Source: Nemopilema nomurai
Lineage: Eukaryota > Cnidaria > Scyphozoa > Rhizostomeae > Rhizostomatidae
Direction of reading: 5' to 3'
Assembly (NCBI GenBank): GCA_003864495.1
Contig: ML133490.1
Span: forward strand, 34,044 to 98,043
DNA length: 64,000 nucleotides
Shown here: positions 33,131-46,016 of the stretch, piece by piece
Layout of the letters: each line of letters opens with the position of its first letter
Position numbering within the stretch: the first letter of the stretch is position 1
Program-made: the position numbers and the translations under genes
The notes under the pieces: generated by a model
Database searches by the model: none
What the model was told of the DNA's origin: nothing
What the model saw: only the letters and a program-made list of their open reading frames with translations

Positions 33131-34690
33131 ATTCTTCCATTTCAGTGTTTTACTTAGACTGGGCATTCCAGTACCAAAATTTGGCACATGTTGCCCAATC
33201 GCCATAACATCCCACAAACCACACTGATCTTCGTTAGACATCGATGAATGACCAAAAGAGAGTATGATTTGAAAACGTGGCAGACAAAAAGGTGCAAGTT
33301 TTCGGCCATTTCAGTGTTTTACTTAGACTGGGCATTCCAGTACCAAAATTTGGCACATGTTGCCCAATCGCCATAACATCCCACAAACCACACTGATCTT
33401 CGTTAGACATCGATGAATGACCAAAAGAGAGTATGATTTAAAAACGTGGCAAACAAAAAGGTGCCAGTTTTCTTCCATTTCAGTGTTTTACTTAGACTGG
33501 GCATTCCAGTACCAAAATTTGGCACATGTTGCCCAATCGCCATAACTTCCCACAAACCACACTGATCTTCATTAGACAACGAGGAATAACCAAAAGAGAA
33601 TATGCTTTGAAAACGTGGCAAACAAAAAGGTGCAAGTTTTCAACCATTTCAGTGTTTTACTTAGACTGGGCATTTCAGTACCAAAATTTGGCACATGTTG
33701 CCCAATCGCCATAACATCCCACAAACCACACTGATCTTCATTAGACATCGAAGAATAACCAAAAGAAAATATGCTTTTTAAAAGCACCAAACAAAAAGGT
33801 GCCAGTTTCCTCCATTTCAGTGTTTTACTTAGACTGGGCAATCCAGTACCAAAATTTGGCATATGTTGCCCAATCGCCATAACATCCCACAAACCACACT
33901 GATCTTCGTTAGACATCACTGAATGACCAAAAGAGAGTATGATTTGAAAACATGACAAACAAAAAGGTGCAAGTTTTCGTCCATTTCAGTGTTTTACTTA
34001 GACTGGGCATTCCAGTACCAAAATTTGGCACATGTCGCCCAATCGCCATAACTTCCCACAAACCACACTGATCTTCATTAGACAACGAGGAATAACCAAA
34101 AGAGAATATGCTTTGAAAACGTGGCAAACAAAAAGGTGCAAGTTTTCAACCATTTCAGTGTTTTACTTAGACTGGGCATTTCAGTACCAAAATTTGGCAC
34201 ATGTTGCCCAATCGCCATAACATCCCAAACCACACTGATCTTCATTAGACATCGAAGAATAACCAAAAGAAAATATGCTTTTTAAAAGCACCAAACAAAA
34301 AGGTGCCAGTTTCCTCCATTTCAGTGTTTTACTTAGACTGGGCAATCCAGTACCAAAATTTGGCATATGTTGCCCAATCGCCATAACATCCCACAAACCA
34401 CACTGATCTTCGTTAGACATCACTGAATGACCAAAAGAGAGTATGATTTGAAAACATGACAAACAAAAAGGTGCAAGTTTTCTTCCATTTCAGTGTTTTA
34501 CTTAGACTGGGCATTCCAGTACCAAAATTTGGCACATGTCGCCCAATCGCCATAACATCCCACAAACCACACTGATCTTCATTAGACATCAATGAATAAC
34601 CAAAAGAGAATATGCTTTGAAAAAGTAACAAACAAAAATCTTTTGTTTCAGTGTTTTACTTAGACTGGGCATTTCAGTTCCTCATTTTGG
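33131..34690 (-). repeat. Array T2, ~169-bp units, reverse
   Basis: About nine units in reverse orientation. A block of about three units (33630-33960) is repeated almost exactly at 34140-34460, which shows a larger duplication inside the array. The last unit (34640-34790) decays into the centre. Confidence 0.92.
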
Positions 34691-37600
34691 CACATGTCGT
34701 CCACTTGCCATAACACCCTTCAAATAACACTGTTCTTCAATAACCAAAAGAAAATTTGCATTGAAAAAGTAAGAAGAACAGAAATGTACAAGTTTTTCCA
34801 CCATTTCATAGTTTCACATAGACAGGATATGTAAATTAAATGAATTTTTAAGCTAAGATTATAATGAGTTCAAATAAGTCACAGGCCAGTTTTTTTCAGA
34901 TTAGTCTTTTATTCTAGTTTCACAAAAATATGCTCATATATTCAGCTGAAAATACTATATCCTAAAGAACTAACATATGATGCCATGCAAATGCCATTAA
35001 CTTTTTTCTCTGCTCCAATGTAATTTCATTTAGCTTTTAGCTCTTTTTATCTCCCTCACCACTTAAAAAAGTTTTTTAGTTCTGCCGCCCCTACCAATTT
35101 TATTACTTAAATTTGAAAAGTTAGAAACAAAATTAAATAGTGCCTAGGTTTTATGGAAGTTGAATAGAATTTACTTTTGACAATTTCCTGAACTAAAAAT
35201 TCATCACTTTGAAAAACAGGGTTCTGAAATGGCTTGTTTTTCATGACGTCAATTAACAGACTTGGCTATCTCTTAAAAGTGTGTTCATGCACCCACTTTC
35301 TTCTGGAACCACCAAGTTATAATTTGCTTCTGAGAAACAAAAGGGTAATTCTAAGTTTAAATACACGAATTTTTTCTAAATAGGTTTTGTGCTCTTAAGG
35401 CGCCTTGAATAGTATTCTTCAAATAGTTTGGAGCGTTCATCCACCATGTATTTAGGGCTTTTTGGCAGAATAAGGAAACAGAAAGCAAACCCTTTAGTAG
35501 GATCGTTTTGATAGCTGATAATCATCAACAACAAATTGTATGGTATTATAATCATAAATTTATTGATGTATATTATTTTGTGTTCATATATTAGTTTTAA
35601 TTATTAAATTGATAGAGTCATCAAGTTTTTAATGAAAAAGAGTTATAGCTTCCTCATTATTATTTGTAAAAAAGAGGAAATGAGAGCATCCATCATAATC
35701 TCAATTTCTAATCAAAACAAGATTCTTTCAAGTTTTCCTGTAAACATCCGACTTCGGAAATCATCTGATTTTGTCTTGTTTGTGAATGCAATAAGCAATG
35801 AGCTAAAATAAACAAATAGATGGAAATATTTATTCAATGCTGTGTCAGGTGAGTGACCATTATTTGCCCAATTTAGGTACTAGAATTTCCAGCTATATGT
35901 AACACTGAAAGGGTAAAAAATTGGCTTATTTCTATTTGTTATTTATCAAAGCATCTTAGAGGCAGCTTATTGGAATAAAAATACACTGCAATTCAAATTG
36001 TTAATGGAGACCATTTTGTTTAAACCATCACTAGTGCAAAAAATACCAAATTTGCGTTGGACAACAAAATTCTTTCTCACCTCTGGAATCAGTACATTCG
36101 TGTTCAGGGTATTCCTGCTGGAAACTGACACTTTAGCGTACTTGGATGGAAAGCTTGCAGTTTTCACGTATAATGTAGTTTCTAATAACATCTTCCTGGA
36201 AAAATCGCACAAGAGCTATAGGATGACGTTTTTAGTCAAAATTTTACTGCTATCGCATACGATATTGCTTTCAAGGTGATTTAGAAAAAATTACAGGATT
36301 ACCACTAGAAAAGGACCTTAAAACAATTCCACCAAAAATATAAAAATACAAGTGGAGAATTCATATCCTTAAAAGGTTTTTCAAAAAAAAATCTTAGGCC
36401 GTTGCAACTTACCCAAGGAGATGCATTACTTGTATCGCCGCTTCGTCATGGTTAACTGCAGTGGGATGCACAACATTTTTTCGTCTGTGTTGATTGTTTC
36501 AGTTCATACGAACGCAATTGAGTAACTGAGTGAAAGATTGTTTCGGTGTCTCATTGGCAAATGCTGTTAAATGAACAAACTTGGGAATGTCTGGCCTCCT
36601 ATTGGCACTGGAGATTTTAAGATACGAGGTTTTCATTGGGTGGATAAATCCTAAATCAGGGATGTTTTATACCTCCAAAGGCGAGAAAGCAATAGGATGC
36701 TCGATCCAGTCTTTTTCAAATACTTCCACCATTTTGTTGAGAAAGGGAATGGAGTAGCCTCACCAGTTGCTAAGTCGTGAGAAATCACGTTGACCTTGGA
36801 TATGTTTAGTAATGCTGCCGAATGTAAAGTGTCAAAAAGATAATTACTTGCATTCAATGCAATTGGACATCTTTGAAAGGAAGGCGTTGGCAATTGAACA
36901 GGTTAAAATCATTCCCTGTCTATGACAAGTATATTATAGTTGTTCAGTTAAAAGACATCATGTTTAAATCAAAAACTACTTACACTGTCCATATTGCCTA
37001 TATGAAATGTGGTCCATGCAAATTTTAAATGAAAGTTCTCAGTGTTTGCTTCTTTCTAATTTAGTGGAGATACACTAAGGTTATGGAGGTATAACAAGTT
37101 TGATATTCAAATACTGTTATGTTTTTGTACATTTTTTGCGGAGAATACTGATTTTGGAGAAAAGCATCAGGGCAAAGGGGTTGCTCTCCTTTTTTGAAAG
37201 CAACTAATAATTAAAACTGTGCTCACATCTGCAAAAAATCCCTTGTTGTTTGTTGTTCTCATAGGTTTCTTTGTAGATTCTTTCTTTACAATGCAGTTAT
37301 GAAATTCAAACTTTTGATGCAAGATGACATAAGATTTCTTTCTTGATGTGAAAAAGCTCTCCTGTAGTTCCTCCTTCAAGAAGTAAAGGGTTAGAGGTCT
37401 CTTGCATGATTGCTCGTGAAGATTTGTGATCTTTTTCTTCCATTTTGTGGTCTAAGCATCAACTCAATGTCCACTGATCTAGATTCACTGTGAATTTTAT
37501 TCAGCATACCCTTCTTTTTAAGGTGGTGCTAGATTTCACCTTTCATTTAGGGAAACACTTAAATTGATATTTTGGACAGTGCTTACATAGACTGTCAAAT

Positions 37601-38059
37601 GACACAGCATATCTTTGCCATGTTACAGACACCAAAAGATTATGCAGTGGCACTTTTTGAGTAATTTATTTTTTAATCCTGAATTGACTGAACTTGGTAG
37701 TAGGGTCCTTAATGAATACTTACCTAAAATCAGTAGCGGGTCAGTTTAATGGAAAGAGAAAGCTTTAATATTTGTTTGATCTATTAAGCATGAAAGGTCA
37801 CTTAATGTAGACATTATCCTGTACAAATTGGTTTACTTCCATTTTGCAGTTTAAATGTATTTTATTCAAAAACATGCATATCAATTAAGATGGACATCTG
37901 CATTAAAACTTTGTATGTGTGAAACTGTGATACATATAGCTTAATTGGTCTTAAATTGATCAGTAGCTTANTTATTAACATTTTGGTTTGAAGGGACATG
38001 TGATGGTATAGTTGAAGTGTAAACGACATGTGAAATGTGAACTGCACATGTCGTAAATG
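34691..38059. other. 3.4-kb centre of the composite
   Basis: AT-rich. It contains a diverged array unit near 35850-35960 and a diverged copy of the arm terminus at 36593-36672. There are open but unrecognised frames at 36212-35967 (-, VRKNFVVQRKFGIFCTSDGL), 35998-36279 (+) and 36893-36651 (-, LNASNYLFDTLHSAALLNIS). An ambiguous base sits at 37971. If an autonomous ancestor left any gene it should be here, but I cannot identify one. Confidence 0.5.
36593..36672. repeat. Diverged third copy of the arm terminus
   Basis: CGAGGTTTTCATTGGGTGGA and TAAATCAGGGATGTTTTATACC align with the right-arm end (CGAGGTTTTCGTTGGGTGGA, TAAATCAGGGACGTTTCATTCC), in the same orientation. It suggests an older related element nested in the centre. 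Confidence 0.65.
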
Positions 38060-39897
38060 CCCACTAAGTAAAACACTGAAAAAAAATTTTTTTTGTTATT
38101 TTTCAAAGCATATTCTCTTTTGGTTATTCATTGATGTCTAATGAAGATCAGTGTGGTTTGTGGGATGTTATGGCGATTGGGCGACATGTGCCAAATTTTG
38201 GTACTGGAATGCCCAGTCTAAGTAAAACACTGAAATGGAAGAAAACTTGCACCTTTTTGTTTGTCATGTTTTCAAATCATACTCTCTTTTGGTCATTCAG
38301 TGATGTCTAACGAAGATCAGTGTGGTTTGTGGGATGTTATGGCGATTGGGCAACATATGCCAAATTTTGGTACTGGATTGCCCAGTCTAAGTAAAACACT
38401 GAAATGGAGGAAAACTGGCACTTTTTGTTTGGTGCTTTTAAAAAGCATATTCTTTTTTATTCATCGATGTCTAATGAAGATCAGTGTGGTTTGTGGGATG
38501 TTATGGCGATTGGGCAAATGTGCCAAATTTTGGTACTGGAATGCCCAGTCTAAGTAAAACACTGAAATGGAAGAAAACTTGCACCTTTTTGTTTGCCACG
38601 TTTTCAAATCATACTCTTTTGGTCATTCATCGATGTCTAACGAAGATCAGTGTGGTTTGTGGGATGTTATGGCGATTGGGCAACATGTGCCAAATTTTGG
38701 TACTGGAATGCCCAGTCTAAGTAAAACACTGAAATGGAAGAAAACTGCACCTTTTTGTGCTTTTAAAGCATATCTCTTTTGGTATTCATCGATGTCTAAC
38801 GAAGATCAGTGTGGTTTGTGGGATGTTATGGCGATTGGGCAACATGTGCCAAATTTTGGTACTGGAATGCCCAGTCTAAGTAAAACACTGAAATGGAAGA
38901 AAACTGCACCTTTTTGTTGCCACGTTTTAAATCATTCTCTTTTGGTATTCATCGATGTCTAACGAAGATCAGTGTGGTTTGTGGGATGTTATGGCGATTG
39001 GGCAAATGTGCCAAATTTTGGTACTGGAATGCCCAGTCTAAGTAAAACACTGAAATGGAAAACTTGCACCTTTTTGTCTGCCACGTTTTCAAAGCATATT
39101 CTCTTTTGGTTATTCATCGATGTCTAACGAAGATCAGTGTGGTTTGTGGGATGTTATGGCGATTGGGCGAAATGTGCCAAATTTTGGTACTGGAATGCCC
39201 AGTCTAAGTAAAACACTGAAATGGAAGAAAACTGCACCTTTTTGTTTGCCACGTTTTCAAATCATACTCTCTTTTGGTCATTCATCGATGTCTAACGAAG
39301 ATCAGTGTGGTTTGTGGGATGTTATGGCGATTGGGCAACATGTGCCAAATTTTGGTACTGGAATGCCCAGTCTAAGTAAAACACTGAAATGGAAGAAAAC
39401 TGGCACCTTTTTGTTTGGTTTTCAAATCATACTCTCTTTTGGTATTCATCGATGTCTAACGAAGATCAGTGTGGTTTGTGGGATGTTATGGCGATTGGGC
39501 AACATGTGCCAAATTTTGGTACTGGAATGCCCAGTCTAAGTAAAACACTGAAATGGCCGAAAACTTGCACCTTTTTGTCTGCCACGTTTTCAAATCATAC
39601 TCTCTTTTGGTCATTCATCGATGTCTAACGAAGATCAGTGTGGTTTGTGGGATGTTATGGCGATTGGGCAACATGTGCCAAATTTTGGTACTGGAATGCC
39701 CAGTCTAAGTAAAACACTGAAATGGCCGAAAACTTGCACCTTTTTGTCTGCCATGTTTTCAAAGCATATTCTCTTTTGGTTATTCATCGATGTCTAATGA
39801 AGATCAGTGTGGTTTGTGAGATGTTATGGCAATTGGGCGAAATGTGCCAAATTTTGGTACTGGAATGCCCAGTCTAAGTAAAACACTGAAATGGAAG
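38060..39897 (+). repeat. Array T3, ~169-bp units, forward
   Basis: About eleven units with the same landmarks as T1. Many single-base and short losses (for example CACCTTTTTG with or without the G before CACC) shorten units to about 150-165 bp. The last unit is nearly identical to the last unit of T1, including GATGTTATGGCAATTGGGCG, so T1-U and T3-U' share their junction. Confidence 0.92.
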
Positions 39898-40682
39898 TTT
39901 TAAATTTAGATTCGGCAATGTCCAAGTTTATGTGAAGCACTGAAAAAGTTTTGTACAGTAATATCCCGCAATCCCTTGTATAAGAAACGCAATGTTAATA
40001 AATTCTAGACTGGCGAAGACCTGAAAAAATGGGAAACTCGAAAATATTGGAATAAGTAGAATAATCTGTACTGGAATCACCTACGTAGCAAGTTCTGAAG
40101 GCTCAAGGGTTGCTTTCTAGATTATTGTGGCTTTATTCAGAGGGAACTACCCGAATAGCTCTGAAATGATAGTGATAAACCCGGTTGTAATATTCCCAGC
40201 CTTTCCTGCGCCAATGTCCTATACGCATTTGGGGTTCCCTTGGAAATTATCCGCAATGTACCTAAAATTTCCAAAATGAGCTTAGGTTGCCAATTGGAGA
40301 GAGAAGCAAGAAACCGATTAACGAAGCAAAGTAATTCATAAAAAAGACGTAACGATAGGCATTTTATTTGACATCTGCTCTAATTCTGAGATTTTTTCTG
40401 TATTTTAGGGCTTCAACTATTTCGAAGGAAAGAAAATAAACGTAAAAAGATCCTAAAAAAGAAACAGTGTTTCTTGTCCTACTAAAACCTCAATATCGAA
40501 CAATATTAAGAATCACATTCCTCCTTAACTTCCATAACATTGGCTTCCTTATATCTCAGCATGAATTCTCTTTGAGGTGAAACAATGTAACTGAAAATGA
40601 CATGGTACAAGATTATTGCATATAATAACTTCATATCTTTGCTTTTAGATAGCTTAACATTCAATGCTTTCCAAAACAATAT
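39898..40682 (+). repeat. Segment U, copy 2, same orientation
   Basis: Direct, near-identical repeat of 32349-33130. Because the outer arms are inverted relative to each other, this segment would be expected in reverse orientation if the structure were a simple palindrome. It is not. Confidence 0.9.
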
Positions 40683-42075
40683 TCTTCCATTTCAGTGTTT
40701 TACTTAGACTGGGCATTCCAGTACCAAAATTTGGCACATGTTGCCCAATCGCCATAACTTCCCACAAACCACACTGATCTTTATTAGACATCGATGAATA
40801 ACCAAAAGAGAATATGCTTTGAAAACGTGGCAAACAAAAATATGCAAGTTTTCGGCCATTTCAGTGTTTTACTTAGACTGGGCATTCCAGTACCAAAATT
40901 TGGCACATTGCCCAATCGCCATAACATCCCACAAACCACACTGATCTTCATTAGACATCGATGAATAACCAAAAGAGAATATGCTTTGAAAACGTGGCAA
41001 ACAAAAATGCAGTTTTCTTCCATTTCAGTGTTTTACTTAGACTGGGCATTCCAGTACCAAAATTTGGCACATGTTGCCCAATCGCCATAACATCCCACAA
41101 ACCACACTGATCTTCATTAGACATCGATGAATAACCAAAAGAGAATATGCTTTGAAAACGTGGCAAACAAAAAGGTGCCAGTTTTCTTCCATTTCAGTGT
41201 TTTACTTAGACTGGGCATTCCAGTACCAAAATTTGGCACATGTTGCCCAATCGCCATAACATCCCACAAACCACACTGATCTTCATTAGACATCGATGAA
41301 TAACCAAAAGAATATGCTTTGAAAACGTGGCAAACAAAAAGGTGCCAGTTTTCTTCCATTTCAGTGTTTTACTTAGACTGGGCATTCCAGTACCAAAATT
41401 TGGCACATGTTGCCCAATCGCCATAACATCCCACAAACCACACTGATCTTCATTAGACATCGATGAATAACCAAAGAGAATATGCTTTGAAAACGTGGCA
41501 AACAAAAAGGTGCCAGTTTTCTTCCATTTCAGTGTTTTACTTAGACTGGGCATTCCAGTACCAAAATTTGGCACATGTTGCCCAATCGCCATAACATCCC
41601 ACAAACCACACTGATCTTCATTAGACATCGATGAATAACCAAAAGAGAATATGCTTTGAAAACGTGGCAAACAAAAAGGTGCCAGTTTTCTTCCATTTCA
41701 GTGTTTTACTTAGACTGGGCATTCCAGTACCAAAATTTGGCACATGTTGCCCAATCGCCATAACTTCCCACAAACCACACTGATCTTATTAGACATCGAT
41801 GAATAACCAAAAGAGAATATGCTTTGAAAACGTGGCAAACAAAAAGGTGCCAGTTTTCTTCCATTTCAGTGTTTTACTTGGACTGGGCATTCCAGTACCA
41901 AAATTTGGCACATGTTGCCCAATCGCCATAACTTCCCACAAACCACACTGATCTTCATTAGACATGATGAATAACCAAAAGAGAATATGCTTTGAAAACG
42001 TGGCAAAAAAAAAGGTACCAGTTTTCTTCCATTTCAGTGTTTTACTTAGACTGGGCATTTCAGTACCTGAATTTG
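40683..42075 (-). repeat. Array T4, ~169-bp units, reverse
   Basis: About eight units, very uniform, mirroring T1. It ends at the inner side of the right arm with the degenerate unit CAGTACCTGAATTTGGAACA, the counterpart of the first T1 unit. Confidence 0.92.
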
Positions 42076-44214
42076 GAACATGTCCCCTTCTTCGCTTAAC
42101 ATGAAAGAGCCATATTTCTTCACAATGATTCCATAAGGAAATTTGCTCTAATCAATACTAAAAACAAATGTATCCATTTTATACCATTGTGCATAATTAT
42201 TCTTGAAGTTAAGTGTTCAATTATTCATTAAAGAATGCAGGAATGGAGTAGTCTGTATAGGGAAAGATCTTTTTCTGATTATTTTGTAAGGAAATTTTAA
42301 TCAAAATAATTGTGAAAATTTGATGAGAAACAGCAAAAGGGGACAACAAAGATAACAAGAAATTCATAGGCTCTTTCAACCTTCTACTGAGTCTTTTTTG
42401 CTACGTTTCTAAAATACACAATGGTTCAATACACAATGCATGCAATGGTTCATAATATTGGTAGGTTTTTTTAATTTGTGTGTTCAGTTTGTTATAGTTG
42501 GGATACAGGGATATGCTTTAGCTATTAGCACAACCTGCAAAGAATTTGGGTTAATCAAAAAAAGAGATATATTGAAAAATATCCACCAAAAAGTTGGTTC
42601 TGGGAATTTTGCTTTCTGTTCCCAAACTAATCACCAAATTTCTTTACTGCTGCTAGTTCATTGTAGAAATATTATGCAGATATTTGATACCCTTCCTATT
42701 AGGGGCGGCCTTTGAAGATATTGCTGTTATTAGTCTAATACCTCTTTTCTGAGGCATGAATTTTCTTTCAGGTGTGTTTTTTATTTATTGTGCACTGTTC
42801 TTGAAAGCAATGAAAAATTGCACCATTCTGCATTTGCAATGAGCTTTGTATCTAAAAGTCATTATAAGGGCATTTCCTATTTAAAAGAAAGGTGTGGCCA
42901 AAAACTCCATGTTGTTTTATTTGGGAAAGTAATACCACTCCGGCAGCGCTACGCACCACCCCTGCTTCCTATTTACAGTCTAGTCAAAAAAGTGTCACTT
43001 ATTTTGGCAATATAAAGCTAAAATGGAATATGTGCCAATAAAGAATAGAAAAACAATGGGAAATTGTCATTTGATACAGATATCTCTGGTGCAAGGTACA
43101 TTGATTCAACACACTGGTGCCTGATTAAAGGCAACTACAAATCAGAACAGCTGAAGAAATTTAAATTTGTATCCTCCCACGTTATACACGCTTTTTTATA
43201 AGGAACCTACCACAAGGCCTAGTTCCAAAAGTTCCTTATTCGTAGACCTCAAGTCATCAGATTTTAGTAACAAAGTTTCTTAAAAGTTCCTTAATTTTCA
43301 CTGCACATCAATAAGCCGTAACACTTAATAGAGAGAGGGCGAGATAGAATATGCGGAAACTACTCCATAAAGCACTTGACACACAAATAGCAAACAATCT
43401 ATGCGAGTATTGGCTGCAAATTAATGAACGGGCTTTTTAGCCCTTGATGCTTTTTAGCCCTTGATGCTTGCAGTTATAAACAATTTTCAAATCGAAAAGT
43501 TCCTTAGGGATTTCGTTTTTTATATATTTCAGCCTTCTACATGTAGGTTCCTTATAAAGTGGTTCCTTATAAAAAGCGTGTGGTATAGGTATGAGGAACC
43601 AGGGGAAGATTAGTTGTTAGGCTAACCAGGTTTTTCCTCTCTTTAAATAAAGTTCATCTATCAAACTAAGAAAAATAACTGTTTAGCTTTCTATTTAGGT
43701 TTTTTGCCCCACTGACCACCCTCTATTTACGCCAATTTTGTTTACGAGTTTTGTGTAAAATAAAAAAATGCGCAATTCCAGTGACAGGGTTGCTGATGCC
43801 CCGGTCCCAGTGAACTTTCAGCTGCCTTTTTTGGCCTCGGCCTTCGTCGAGAAGATAACTTTGGGCCTTTATCGAAGGTACTGTATATGGGACTACTAGT
43901 TCTTGAACGCGAAGGTGCAAAACAAAAGTTGCAGTTGAACCTTTGCATGTAGAGGCTGTCCACTGGGTTCCCTGTTACCGAGCGAATGCAACAGAATAGA
44001 AAGAACCAAGCTCTGGCCCACTGGCAATATTTCGTATATTTCTATCCAAAGGTTCCATCTGCCAGATCACGAGAAAAGTACGAAGGAGGGTCGATTCCGT
44101 GCCATTGCTAGGCCTACAGCATCAACAGAGTGGCCTCATATTGACTGCATTTTCTATTTAAACGAGGTTTTCGTTGGGTGGATAAATCCCTAAATCAGGG
44201 ACGTTTCATTCCTG
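42076..44214 (-). repeat. Right inverted arm
   Basis: Reverse complement of the left arm, nearly identical. It differs by an 18-bp duplication in the MITE (CTTTTTAGCCCTTGATGC near 43433-43470) and a few short insertions near 42420. Confidence 0.85.
43187..43580. mobile_element. TA-flanked MITE, copy 3
   Basis: Inverted counterpart of the copy at 29813-30188, within the right arm. TA remains at the left edge (43185-43186). Confidence 0.8.
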
Positions 44215-44879
44215 CGGTGGTGGCTCGTAGTTCGGTGCCATGATTGTTGCGATAGAGCGTGCAGCAAGTGATAACCTTCTGCTTCTAAAATATTATCTTA
44301 TATCATATTATAAAAGCAATTGGCTTCTTGTAGTTTTTACCAAATTTACTCTTGCTGTTTAAAAAATTCGAACATGTTATTCATAAGAAACAGAACATCG
44401 CATGTTGGCTTGCTACCTTTACTCTCTCAAATTCAGATTTCTTAAGCTAAAGAGAGATTAAGATTTCTTTAGCTAGAAATAGCGGAACCAGTGATTGCAT
44501 ACTTGAAGTACTTTTCGTCTGACACTCTTCAATCGAGAAAAAAAAACCAAAAGCTGACAGCACTAGATGGTGGTAAGAAGGGTGCATCATTAGTTGTAAT
44601 TGACCAATCGACATTATTTAGCACCTAACTTTAGAAAAAAGCCCAAGATAAAAGACTAACTCTTTCTGTCTACAAAGAATGGAATTTTCCACCAGTGGCG
44701 TGGTGGCTCTATATTTCCAGGGTGAGCCAACACTGTTCCAGCGCCCCTTGACTAAAAACCATTGTGGCTGGTACTAAACACACTTTATCAAATTTAAAGG
44801 TGGCAAAGATTTATATGTTGATTTTGCATCAGAGTTATTCCAAATATTACGGGGAGTTAACATGAAAACAAAACTCATA
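44215..44879. other. No supported gene
   Basis: Spacer between the composite and the next DNA element. The first bases (CGGTGGTGGCTCG) may belong to the sequence interrupted by the composite. No coding features. Confidence 0.4.
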
Positions 44880-45207
44880 TACCGTAAATCCTCGAATTGC
44901 CCCCCCCCCGTCGAAAAAGCCCCCTCCCTCGAATAAGCCCCTACCCTAGAACTAAAAATTTTCAATAAGCCCCCCCTCGAATAAGCCCCCCCTCGGTTTG
45001 ATGATTTTTGACTCCTGAGGTTGCCTTTGGCATTTTAGGGAATGAACACAAAATTCTATATTTTTGTTAATAATTTAATCAAATGTTACTTTATACTTAG
45101 GTTATTTTTTATATTATGAAAAGAAAGAACTTTCAAAAATTATATTTTTATGTGGCATGTTTCAAGAAATTTTATAAGCCCCTCCCCCCCCCCCCTCTCG
45201 AATAAAG

Positions 45208-46016
45208 GTAAAGTTAAAGTTAAAGTTAAAGCAGCATTTAAAGCGTTTCAAAGATATGACATTGAAAATCAAAGAGGACGAACTAAGTCGAGAAACAAGT
45301 TATAAATATCTTGGTATAACAATAAATGAAAATATGACATGGGGCACATTGCTTCATTGCAGCAAAAAGTCGAAAAAAGAATAGGTTTGTTAAAAAGAAT
45401 CAGTCATCTAATCCCCAGGGCACAACGTTTAACTTTGGTAAATACTATGATAATACCATTGTTTGATTATGGAGATACTGTTTGGGGGGATAGAAATAAC
45501 CAATGTACGATGAAGACTCTGCAAGTTCTTCATAACAAATGCGCCAAACTGGTATTGAACATGAAACCAAACGACTCAAGCACGAAGGCCTTAAATTTAC
45601 TGCACTGGAAATCTCTAGATATCAGACGAAAGTTCCATCGATGTGCCACCATTTACATATCGAAAAAAAAACGATATAAGTTACACTTTCAGCAATAAAA
45701 CAGGACATGATTTGCATAACATCCAGACAAGGAACAAATGGCAATACCATCTATCTAATGTAAGGACAAATTGGGGGAAGCAAGTGTCATCCTATCTGTT
45801 TGTTGATGACTGGAATAAACTGGACACAAACATTAAGTTGGCAGGAATTTTTAATATTTTTAAACAAAGGTTTTGGACAATGTGAACTGATTTTATCTAC
45901 TATGATGAACTTTTTTTTTAATTTGGAATTTTTTACTAAATCGATATAATTAGTTAAATAGAGGACCCTCATGAAAAGCACCCTCAAGTGACTGAGGCCA
46001 TTCTCTGTAAATATTT

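Larger units (their letters stand above)
29179..44214. mobile_element. 15-kb composite with ~2.1-kb inverted arms and opposed tandem arrays
   Basis: The outer ends are mirror images: CAGGAATGAAACGTCCCTGA at 29179 and its complement ending at 44214. The order is arm L, array T1(+), segment U, array T2(-), centre, array T3(+), segment U' (same orientation as U), array T4(-), arm R. A diverged third copy of the arm terminus lies at 36593-36672 in the centre. No transposase is recognisable inside. A non-autonomous transposon with long inverted ends that grew by duplication is the simplest reading. No target duplication is visible at the ends (GGC on the left, CGG on the right). Assembly of a palindrome is difficult, so the exact structure needs long reads. 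Confidence 0.6.

Noticed and set aside
31361..42058. Long open frames through the ~169-bp arrays (up to 154 codons, MSNEDQCGLWDVMAIGQH type)
   Set aside because: They arise because one frame of the unit lacks stops. Unit lengths vary (about 150-169 bp) and break the frame repeatedly, and there is no start, splice or codon pattern that favours coding.
29179..44214. Polinton or large virus-like element
   Set aside because: Size and inverted ends fit loosely, but there is no polymerase, integrase, ATPase or capsid-like frame, and the ends do not match the 5'-AG start expected.
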